NCBI GenBank assembly: GCA_017163975.1
Contig: JAFFSR010000009.1
Location: forward strand, 372,001-436,000
Direction of reading: 5' to 3'
Origin: Anastatus disparis
Lineage: Eukaryota > Arthropoda > Insecta > Hymenoptera > Eupelmidae
Length of the DNA stretch: 64,000 nucleotides
Below, piece after piece: positions 48,650 through 59,797 of the stretch. Position numbers and translations under genes: made by a program. The notes below the pieces were generated by a model. The model was not told the DNA's origin. It did no database searches and saw only the letters and a program-made list of their open reading frames with translations. Numbering within the stretch: the first letter of the stretch is position 1; every line of letters begins with the position of its first letter.

Positions 48650-49607
48650 TATTTTACATGGATAGAAATTCTATGCGTAACATTACTATATTCCGTTGCA
48701 ACTGTGGGACATACTTTATTTTGTATTGAAATTACTATACAAATGGCAAAAATTTTTGTACGTACAGTAAAAATTCCATATACACAAAATAAATTTTCTT
48801 AAGTACATGTTAATTTTTACTACATGTATAGCAATTTTTACCATACGTATAGTAATTTTAATACAAAATCAAGTATATATCTCTCACTAGGAGAGTATCA
48901 CATCTCCGGATCACGGATTTTGCTCTAACTTTGAGATAAGTTTTCAGGTGTCAAAATATGGAAAAAGCCAGAGTTATAGACTCCAACGCTCAATATTTCT
49001 CTAGTTGCAGACAATTAAAGAAAATCACTAAAAAAGTTACTAGATTTTCAAACGCTTATAATTCTTTAGCATTAATAGCTAGACGCTTGTAACTGTTTTT
49101 AAATGAAAGCTACGTTCAAATCCTTTCGAAAAAGCACCTACAGCATATCAAAATATTATATTTTCCCAAAGTTACAGCGTTATGAAAATTGTACTACATT
49201 TTAACATTTATCATTAATTAATATCCTTAAAAGGAAATTCAGCTCAAATTCTTATAACGCTGTAACTTTGGGAAAATATAATATTTTGATATGTTATAGG
49301 TGCTTTTTCGAAAGAATTTGAACGTAGCTTTCATTTAAAAACAGTTACAAGCGTCTAGCTATTAATGCTAAAGAATTATAAGCGTTTGAAAATCTAGTAA
49401 CTTTTTTAGTGATTTTCTTTAATTGCCTGCAATTAGAGAAATATTGAGCGTTGGGGTCTATAACTCTGGCTTTTTCCATATTTTGACATCTGGAAACCTA
49501 TATCAAAGTTAGAGCAAAATCCGTGATCCGGAGATGTGATACTCTCCTAGTCAGTTACAATGGAATATAGTAATTTTATCCGTAGAATTTCTCCCCGTGT
49601 AACAAAA
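48650..49607. mobile_element. Outer MITE interrupted by another element
   Basis: The left end (acatggatagaaattctatg, then attactatattccgttgcaa) is the inverse of the right end (ttacaatggaatatagtaat, then gtagaatttctccccgtgt). Without the inner insertion (48889-49550) it would be roughly 300 bp. Confidence 0.65.
48889..49550. mobile_element. Inner 660-bp foldback element
   Basis: Almost perfect long inverted repeat: ends ctaggagagtatcacatctc and gagatgtgatactctcctag. The arms run through gagttatagactccaacgctc / gagcgttggggtctataactc and meet near 49220. It is flanked by tca on both sides, a possible 3-bp target duplication. The high arm identity suggests a young insertion. No ORF. Confidence 0.8.
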
Positions 49608-51419
49608 ATATTAAATTTGAAAGAATCTATTCAAATGATATTTTTTTCTCCAAAAAAGCAAAAAATAAAAAAGTAACGAAATAATTAACTTAAATAAGAA
49701 AACTCTTAGAACCTTGGGCTAACTTTGTAATAAAAAGTAAAAGTCGATAAATTGAGTGGTCCATTAAGAACAGACGGGGTAAAGAGAGTCTACACAGTCG
49801 ATAGGAAAATACTCGATATTTCTCTTTCTCTCTCTCTCTCTCTCTTGTCGTCGTTTGCCGCTTAATAGTCGCGTTGGGAAGCAAAAGTTCCTTGTTAATG
49901 ACTCCCTATAACATATATATACAGACAGAAAGATATCGAGCCAAAGTGTACGAGAAGCGAAATAACGAAGAAAGTTCCAAGTATCTCTACCCAACTGCCA
50001 AATGTTCTATACACTTATACTGCTCGAAGAGGAAACGTCGTTCATAAATAAATCGCGAAATCGCGCTGCCGTACAGCCACTTTTCGTTATAAGCAATAAG
50101 GAGACTTCAAGTCAGATGACAAGAGCTGATGCCTTATAAGAGGATAAAATGAATTTAAAAAAAAAAAACAAAAAAAGAACTCCAGTGTAGTTGAAGAAGA
50201 TGATAATACAACGAAGGTTTGCATTTAATTAATTAGCTGCTCGATGAAGGTGCTTTCTCTAGTCTTGACTACAAAGTACTAAAGATAAGAAGAGAAGGAA
50301 AGATCGTACAACTTTTCTTTAAAGATCAACCTAAGAAAGGTTTTGTAAAGTTCCACTCGACTGATGGGAAGTTCATGAAAGTCAATTCGAAAGGACCACC
50401 TGGAAAAATTTATAAGACAAACAGTACTTCACTCGAAAATTCATAAAATATAAAAAACAAAAGAAAATCTTTTTCTTTAATTTAACAGATTGTTAATTAT
50501 CATTAATTTATTGCTGTAAGCATATAAATAGACATTTTCATTAAAAACAATGAGAAATTGAATAAAAAAAATTTATAAGGTACTAATATAACTTTTATTC
50601 ATAAGTTACTTTTTAATAGTTTGTTTTTATAATCATTGTAATCATTTGTATAATAAATGTATTGATTTAAATAAAAAAAGTACAATATAAAAAAAAAGAT
50701 TTTACACAAACTTTTTTTTATTTATAAAAAATATTCATCCATACATTTCAAATAAATACCTTATAATATTTAAAGTATAATACATAAGAACTTACATTAA
50801 CATAATTGGTTAGGCATAAAGTGAAGATTTCTTTGAGCGTTTATTTTATATTGAAATACTATAATGGCACATCGATCGCGCTATATCGCAAAGTTCTTTG
50901 AAAAAAAAAGAGCAAAATCAATAGGTTCTTAGATTCCTATTACTCAATTTCATCGAATGAATAATGCTCGCACGCAACCTTACAACAGCAAGAGAAAAAA
51001 AAATTATATCCGCTACATACACACGTTCATCCAGAACAGCCTCGAAATCATAAAAAAATATATGTATGTATAGGTATATACACGGTTACTTCACTACGAT
51101 AAGCTTTGACATTTATCTGCCGATAAGTATGATTTTCGAAATTTATCATTTTTTCTAAGAGTAGTTTATCTATTATTTTTTTTGCGTCATAAAAGAATGC
51201 GCGATTTACAATCGTAACTTATTTTGTTGAATGATTAAACAATCATTTGCACTTCGCAGATATATCAAGAAAGGTTTCTGACTTGAAAAAAAAGAATAAC
51301 TTGTTGAAAAATTGTCAACCGTTTGAAGTTTTATAAGCATTGCAATGATGGTGTTATAAAATTTAGACAATAAATTTTGTACATTATATACATTAACAAA
51401 AAATTTAGCCGTTACATAT

Positions 51420-54172
51420 CTAATGATAAATAATACTCGCTAATACTACAATGAGTAAAAGTAGTGGCGATACTAAATACATAGATTCGCTACCACCTGG
51501 ACAAAGATATGGGTCGCGCGTGTGCTCCTCGTTAAGGTCGAGTACGTAACGCTCGATCCATTTTGTATAATAGTTAACATCGGCGTAGAGACCAGGTAGG
51601 TTAGCTCTGGCACAGCCTTCGCCACCCGACACAACACCCGTTAATCGACCATTGCAAACCAAACCACCTCCGGAGTCACCCTGCAACATGAATTATTTAA
51701 TAAAAAAGAAAATTATATATGTTATTGGTAAAAATTGTTTTTCTAGATTTTTTAATTATTACTATCATTATTTTGCTGAAGTTTACATATTTTTGTATTA
51801 AAAATATGTTTTATATGTATATATTTTATATCATTAATTTTTTTTTTTCATATCACTGCATAAATAAACTTAATAAAAATAATTTGAAATATCACGTAGA
51901 ATTTAATAGTTAAAAATTATTTAAATTTTATAATTATAAAAGTTGAAGATTGTGAAATTCTTCATTAACGTTATATATAAAATTATATTTAATTTACAGA
52001 ATATTCATAAACTAAATATCATATATCATTAATACCTGACAAGCATCTCGACCACCGTCCAAATGTCCAGCGCAAAGCATGCCTGGAGGTACGTCTGTAT
52101 ATCTTCTCATAAGATCCTTGCAAATATTTGTTGGAACTATTGGAACATCGACGTATAATAAAGTTGAGCTGACTGCACCTGAGTTCTATAAAAAAATTTT
52201 TTTTAAATTAACTACACTATTAAATGACACGAAGTTTAATGCGTCTACTTTAATTTTCAATGAAATTTGTACATGAAATTTGATTATTAAGCACATTAAT
52301 GTTTATTAACATCTTCTTTTTACTAGAGGATTACATAAAATTAAATGCAAAAATCATAGAAAATTAGCTTTAAATGCTTATACGAAATTTAATACGTGGA
52401 TTAGAAGCAAATTTCATATAATTTTTACATTAAATTTAATGTGATCCTGTATTAAAGTTACACTAAGGTGTATCAACTGTAATGCAAGTCAAAATTAAAT
52501 TTATATTAACAATCATTAATTTTCATTAATAATTGTGTATTATAATTTAATAGTCAAAACACATAAAATTTCAAGTATTTTCATGACTTTTTTTACAGTG
52601 TAGATGACTTACTTTTTTTAAATACATATACATACAAATTATATGTATACATTACATATATAATTTAAAAAAAAAACTCACTTCTCTTTCGTAGCCCCAA
52701 CCAGCGACTTGACATACAGTACGATCGGGCATCTTAGCGCGAACAAGAGGAAGTCCATGTACTTGTGGATTAAATTTAAAACTAATTGACACCTGAAACA
52801 ATAAACTTTCATTAATTTCATCTATACAAAATATTTAAATTTTCATTTGCGTGCCATTGAGATTTAGAAAATATAATAACCTTCACAAGAGCTATATCGT
52901 TTCTTAAAGTTGCCATATTAAATTTTTCATGTACAATTATTTTATCAGCATATCTCCATTGATGAGCATATTCTTTACTCGGTAAATTCAGATCTCCGGC
53001 CATTATCAATACCGAGGATGGCTTTATTCTGACGTATTTATGGTTGGATATTACAAACATACAATGACCAGCACTTAAAACCCAACAAGGTGTCACTATA
53101 CTGCCGCCACAAAAATGATTTTCATAATATCTTCTTCTCAAAGATACCTAAAACAAATGAAGATATTTTTACCATTTTAATTTCTTTTTTTTAAATTAAT
53201 TTTAACCGACGTGTAAATTTTAAAAATTATTTTACTTGGTACGGAAATTGTCCTTCGATAGCTTTCGTTCCGTTAACAATACGTGTCTCCACGTCTATTG
53301 GCATATCTTTCTGTTTTTTCAAAAAATTAACGCTTGTCCGATGAGTAACATCTTCGACATCTGATCTTTCAACTTCTATTTCTATATTATTTGATAACTT
53401 TCCATTGACTTGTTTAATGTTTCTACTAGTTAAATTAGTTTTTGGAACATATATCTTGGTAATATTATTCTTTTCAACATCACTCTTTGTAATATTTGCA
53501 TTCGTAAAATTGACATTTGTAAAAGTAGTTTTCAGAATATTTGGATTGAGCACATTTTCTGTAGTATATTCGCCTAAAATTCAATAAAATTTTTTTCTAT
53601 TAAAAATAAAGTAAGATTCAATATTATCTCATTATACGAACTATAATATATCAAGTACTAAAAATAAACAGTTGATAACGTATTGAAGGTAATTCCTAGA
53701 CTTAAATATATTTTTTTAAAGCTTTTGTAAAATTTTTAACATTTGTACGTAATTGCAAACAAGATTTGTGAATCATTTTTTAGATGTTTTAAGAAAAAAT
53801 AAATAATTAGAATTTTCTTCGATTTGACAAATAACGATATACATCCGAATAATTTGTATCTGTTTTTTTCTTTTGTTTTTATATTTAAAAATAACAAAAT
53901 GTACAAGAGTAAATTTTTTCAGTTTCTTAAATGTTTTTAAGATATATTACTTGATTAACTTGTCATTATAGGTAGATGGTTAAACAAAGAAATAGCACAA
54001 AGTCGAAATTTTAACAAAGACAACTTAGTCCATGACGCGTTATCCCTGGTATAAAATAAAAATCGATAAAATTATTTTACAAAAAAAAAATATAAAGCTT
54101 GATCTACTAACCTGAAATAAATATAAAAAATGGCGACGAAATACACAATAGCACCAATATACTTTTCCACAT
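51420..54172 (-). CDS. Secreted trypsin-like S1 serine protease with C-terminal anchor signal
   Basis: Six exons on the minus strand: 54172-54112, 53573-53236, 53147-52881, 52792-52682, 52185-52036, 51680-51420. All junctions are GT-AG and in frame, giving 395 residues. A signal peptide ([20 protein letters not shown]) is followed by a cysteine-free pro-region of about 97 residues with several N-x-T sequons, then the activation site R118-IVNG. The triad is His161 (LSAGHC), Asp217 (NDIAL) and Ser312 (GDSGG). Asp306, six before the serine, predicts cleavage after Lys/Arg. Oddities: GDSGGG instead of GDSGGP, and VSGGEGC where most have VSWG (Trp215 replaced by Gly). The C-terminus (GGSES then [17 protein letters not shown]) looks like a GPI-attachment signal or a TM anchor. 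No clip domain. Possible roles: gut, reproductive tract or haemolymph proteolysis. Confidence 0.92.
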
Positions 54173-54955
54173 TTCGAGTTGCAGCAGGTTAACTAGACCG
54201 AATGACCAGTGGCATTAGTCGTACGCGTATTTTCCATCTGCGCGAACGGTTATCTTCATCGCTGCTGCTTATCAGTTATTTCATTTATTAATCGATAATA
54301 AGAAATAATTCAATCTTTTTATCTTGCTCATCTACTTCAATGAAATTTTCCGATTTCCCGCTAATTATTTTCTTGTAGGATCATTTACAGCTGTTTTATC
54401 GTAAATTTTAAATAAATTTCATCAAATTCATAAACATTACATACTATACAATCTAAAAATTAGAATAATTCATAAATTTTAATTATTGTATTATAGCTTT
54501 CTCAATAATATGAAAACATGTTTCAAACGTCATTTTAATTTTATGATGAATTCATGATCAATGATGACACTGATTGTAATAAATAATAATTACTCAGTGA
54601 TACGATAACTCATATAATACGATAAAACATATAAAGAAGAATAAACATATTGAAAAACTTATCAATTATTAAAGAATAATAATAGGTAGAAGATAAATTG
54701 TATTGAACAGAAAAAAAGCATGCAATACAATGTTATGAAATTATGTATTTCATAATATTATATTTATTTGAATTTTTTAATTTAAAATTTTCTAAACAAA
54801 ATTAATAAATAAGTTAAATACAAATGACTCCTTTTTTCAATTTCATAAAAAAATATATGCAAGATTAACCAAATTGAAAAAAAAAAAAAAAAATTGATGA
54901 ACAATTGCAAAAATTGAACAGCTATTTTACAATAATGTGGTCAACAACTTTTGCT

Positions 54956-55156
54956 TTAATGCTCATCCCGAGATAACACGAAACAGACTGGAGGGTATGA
55001 GTAATAACCATATACGTGACCGCAGCTGTTTATCACTCGACGTATTGATGATGGTAGATCTGATAACGGCAAATTACTAAATTTCGTACGTATAACCTTT
55101 TCCTCACGGCTCTTGTCATAATCTTTAATTAGATATTGTTCCAAGATTCTTGGCAT
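54956..55156 (-). CDS. Doubtful 66-codon ORF, unknown
   Basis: An ATG-started minus-strand frame encodes a balanced-looking peptide beginning MPRILEQYLIKDYDKSREEK and later SNLPLSDLPSSIRRVINSCG. Local DNA is less AT-rich than its surroundings and composition is protein-like, so this could be a small gene or the first coding exon of one. I do not recognise it. It lies about 780 bp upstream of the protease start, on the same strand. Confidence 0.3.
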   Translation of the reverse strand: MPRILEQYLIKDYDKSREEKVIRTKFSNLPLSDLPSSIRRVINSCGHVYGYYSYPPVCFVLSRDEH

Positions 55157-58100
55157 TTTTCACTATACTTTTACTCAAAATTAGATTGAACGATTATTAG
55201 CTTTTGAAGGTTAGGACTGTCAATCGTGGACAAACAAAAACATACTTGGTAATAAGTGTAATGGAAACAGCGAATCACTTTTATTATCCTTGTTATACTT
55301 GCAGGTATTATTTTTAATGTTTTTTAAAGTTTTTTAATACCTGAAATATTGGAATTTTAAATTGTTGCAGATTTTAAAGTTTAAAAAAGGTTTATTACAA
55401 ACATTTTTTCTTTATTAATTAAATATTGTTTATTTAAAGCAATTACGAAGGCTAGGCTAAATTTTCATTACGTAGTTTACAAATTGCGCTATTAGTTTGT
55501 AAAATTTTTGAATTTATAAGTTTTTCATCATTCTGTAGGTATCAAAAAATGGTGAAAAATTAAAAAATCCAAAAAATTTCATGCATTAAAAGCACGATTT
55601 GTAAAATAAAAAATAAAACCTAACCTAAATAAGTCGCCTTAAATTCTACGAAGATTTTTTTCAATTTCTTTTGTTTCTTCTATTTAAAATTTTTTTTCAA
55701 TAATAAGAATTTTAAATTAAATATTGATTCATTGAAGTGCCTGTAAAGCATAATACAAATTCAGCTGATTAATGTGCTTGATTGATGACAAGAACGAACA
55801 TTCTTAAAAGAGTACACTTGTAAACTTGTATTACAGTGTATAACAGTTGAAAAATTAATTAAAAATTTATTATTTAAAAAATTATATCACGAAATGTTAA
55901 TCTAAAAATATTTAAAAAAATATAGCTATTTTGACTTTTATTTTTAATATTTACTATGTTTACTTTGATGTATTTATTTGTAACTATCTTTATTTTCTAA
56001 AAATCGTATTTTAATTTAAAAAAATTTTATTAAAAGGAGATAATATCATAAATTATTTTATCTGTATATTTAAGTGAGAAAGTTTTTAATTTTTAAAGCA
56101 AAAAATAATATTAGTCTAAAAAAGTAATAGATGTGCGAATAACGTGATACAATGAAAAAAGAAATTAATTATATTGTTTATTTTTCTTAATAATAAATCA
56201 ATTATCGACATAGAAAAATAGATATTATGGAAAGATTGCAAATTTTTACTTTAATAAATTAAATTATTTTTAATCAAAACTATTATCAATAAATTTATTT
56301 GATTATTATAAATAAGCTTTCTTTTCTTATACTTAATAATTTCCTGTGATTCTTATCAATTTACGCAGAAAAGTAATTATAACTAAATTAAGATATATTT
56401 CAATAATGTTATAAAACTTTATCTTAAGTGCTTTTTCAAAAGTTTGATTAACATAATTTAAATTTTATACGAAAATAATTATGGGATCAATGATTGTTCC
56501 GTGTTTATTAAGAACAACTGCGCAGAAAATAAATTTAATGCTTATAATCTAATTTATAGAAAGAGTTTTATGTATTTGTGATATATTTTTTATACTTAAA
56601 TCGACATACTTTCAAAGAATTCAACAATTTTTATCAAATTAATATCTACATCCAGTTTTATTGTTACTTTTATTGTTAATGAATTATTTTACTTTATTAC
56701 CTTTCATATCTTAAAAGTTTGATGTTATTGTCAATGAAGTGAGTTTTATCAATGAAAAAATCGATGTAACGGTATAATATTAATTGAACTAATTGAAAAA
56801 CGGGTGTATAAGCGAGCACATGGCTCAAGGGCCACATGCACAAGTGGACAGGTGTATTACGATCAAGCTCGGTGCATCGGTAAAAAAAAAAAAATAAAAG
56901 AGATGCTATCCGGTCGTCCGCGCGTCTTCCATAAAATTCGGTGAAAGTTTTTCGCGACAAAATTTTTACGAGGTTAATGCACTTATGTTATTTTTGGTAC
57001 ACCATCGACTGTACGTTGGGTTATTATTCTCTCAATTATCGCGTTTCACTTAATGATTCAACGCTTCCTTTCCACATGAACGCATATATTTTTTTTTCCT
57101 TTTAGTAATTACATTTAAATAAAAAAGAAAGTTTTTAATTTACGTAATGCGCATGCATGAGATGCCATTGTGATATCTTTATGGATGGTATTAAGGCTGC
57201 TTAATTCGCTTTATTAATTGTTGATAATTATAAAAACAGTTTTTAAATTTTTGCATTTTTATTATTTATTTTAATGCTGAAACAATATATCGATACTGCA
57301 CAAATTGTTATTGTGTATGCAAAATTTTTCCTAACAGCTTTAAAAATAAAAAAAAGATGATATTGAAATTAGTCACGCAGTGACTATGAACTAGATTTTG
57401 AATTAGAAAAATCAAAGACAAATGACCTAAATAAAAAAACAAATAGATACAACAATAGTTGTAAAAATCGAATTAAAGTCTTGTATGCGTGTATACATTA
57501 CTTGTTGTACCAGTTGGACACCTGGACATGTCATCCGATCTACATTGGATGTCTGATTAATTATGTTTTCACAATCTAAATGCACATGCATATAACGGAA
57601 CTTATAACTTTACATGCATAAAATTAAACTTGATAACGAGTATGCGCTCTAGTGTTTTTTTAAGGAACAAGGTGTTCCGTGTAAAATTAAAAGTTGAATT
57701 TGTGTAAACAATTACAAAAAAAAAAATATAAATGATTAATTTCTAATTCTTCCTTTAGAAATAATTCATAAACTTTCCAAAAATCTCTAAAAAAGTTCAA
57801 GAACCTCAATTATTTTGATTAAAATTTTCGAATAGAAAAAAAAAACTAAAAAAAAGTTCTATAAAAGTTTTTAAACGGTTGAAAAAGCATGTTTGTATTT
57901 TCGAAGTATTTCGTTCCGCAGACATTTGACGGTCCTCGTCTAGCCGTACCATTAGCATAGAGGCACGTAGGAGTATATACGCATATAGCAAAAAGCTCAT
58001 ATATACGAGAACAAGTCCCTCGAGCAGTCTGTTTATATACGAAGCTCTATATACCCTATAATGCTACTATATGCGTTATACGTACAATGTGCATAGCATG

Positions 58101-59393
58101 AATCCGTTTATTATATGGCCTCTTGGCGTGCGGCTGGGCGCATAATTAGCCGTCGTTTCGTCTCTACTTTGACCGAGAGTGTGCATAACGATGCTTGGAG
58201 ATAGAGAGACTCTATTTTTTTTTCATGTTTTCAGTCGAATGTTGCTTTATTGCTCGTTTAAATTTTAAAATTATTTTAAAATTATTAATATTTGTTAAAA
58301 TTATTTTAATTATTTGAAGCAACAAAATTTTTTTAGCAAATATTTTTTAAATAATTATATTTTTTCAATTGATAGTCAGGAATTAAAATTTTTAAGGCCG
58401 ACAAACTTAACATAAATTGATATATAAATAAAAAATATTTAACTTTAAAAAATATAAATATAATAAATTTACTGCGTGCACAACACACAACAAATATTTT
58501 GTAATAAAGTAGACTTACCATATCTTCATATAAAATAGTAAAAGAGTAAGCCTCCCAAAACAAAGAACTCGAAAAATTCGTATGAATAAAGCTCTATACT
58601 CGCACGAAGATTCATCTTAATTTCTATCAAATGCAATTGCTAGCTCTCGAGTTGTCCTGCTGTTGAGTTTTACCATTGCGATGGGATTACAGTGGTACTA
58701 AAAAACTCTTTCTGACTCTATCTTTCTTTCTTTTCCTCTTCGAGCTCGAATTTATCTGCGATATGTTGCACTTTTAGCTTGTAAATGAAAATTTATGTCA
58801 CACACACGCATGTAAAAAATAAGTCGAAAAAGCAAATAGTAAATGGTGGTTTGATTTTTGCATTAAATAATACAGTGTCAATTATTTATGATTTTTATTT
58901 TATGATCTTGATCCACAGATCTTCGAGTAATTTTGTAAATTTTTAATAAGAAAATAATAATAATATAATTTGATTTTTTAGGGGAAATTCATGAAAAATT
59001 TATAAAATTTCTAATTGAACATGTAATAAACAAAAAATTTTCCTAAAACTTAATGGTCACTACATATATCTATATATATTTCTTTTACATGAAATTTCCC
59101 ATCTTTCTTAGTTTAAGGGATAATCATAATTTAAAAAAAAGGCCTTTATTTTGCCGAAAAATAATCATAACTTGATTTTAAAAAAGTCATAGAAACATTT
59201 TACTTACATCATTTGAAAGAGGACTATTAGAGTTTTAAAATCTATTTATTTTTATAGGTCACGATGAGTTTTAGATAACTTTAGTTGATTGTTAAGATTT
59301 AAAATCTTCTTTTTTAATCCAAGAAAATTACTATAACTATAATAAAATAAATAAAATCGAAACCAAATTCCGTAAATTTTTTATCTATTTGTA

Positions 59394-59398
<5 letters not shown>
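55157..59398. other. Non-coding stretch, nothing firm
   Basis: AT-rich with less AT-rich patches at about 56800-57000 and 57880-58200 that may be regulatory or part of a long intron. Open frames there are short and not protein-like. Confidence 0.4.

Positions 59399-59449
<51 letters not shown>
59399..59449. repeat. TA microsatellite
   Basis: About 25 uninterrupted ta dinucleotides. Confidence 0.95.
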
Positions 59450-59452
<3 letters not shown>

Positions 59453-59600
59453 GAATCAAAATAACGATAATTTACTTTAAAAAAATAATATTAAGAACTT
59501 TAGTTGTATGCAAATTTTGAAAATTTAATAATAATGAAGTAAATTATTAAAATGTAAAAAACGTTTCAAAATGAAAAATATCAAAGCTGTCAAATATTTT

Positions 59601-59797
59601 TTTATTTTATTTAACATCGCTGTATTTCTGCTATCATTGTGATTCCAATTAGCGACGGAGGTTGTCAGTGTGTTTGTGAATAAAGCACATGTAATGGTAC
59701 AGTGGTGCCTGTATAAATCAGCCAGAACTGGGATTCGAACTCGGGACCTCGAGATTACGAATCCAGCGCTCTGCCGAGTGAGCCACTGTCGACCTCT
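59601..59797 (-). mobile_element. tRNA-derived SINE, copy 7
   Basis: Minus strand: gaggtcgacagtggctcact head, ttcgtaatctcgagg loop, B box gagttcgaatcccagttc, body with caccactgtaccattacatg and ctccgtcgctaattggaat, tail acagcgatgttaaataa. One of the best-kept copies. Confidence 0.85.

Larger units (their letters stand above)
46443..51419. other. Intergenic region between transporters and protease
   Basis: No convincing gene. Contents: a small MITE (46622-46833), nested MITEs (48650-49607), a CT run at about 49823-49844, and three patches of less AT-rich DNA (about 47500-47680, 48200-48340, 49760-50400) that could be regulatory. Small open frames in these patches resemble no known protein. Confidence 0.45.

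Noticed and set aside
49690..49994. Minus-strand ORFs with Arg-Glu repeats
   Set aside because: Translations of the CT/GA microsatellite at about 49823-49844.
53405..53587. Leu/Phe-rich + strand ORF
   Set aside because: Shadow of the protease pro-region exon on the opposite strand.
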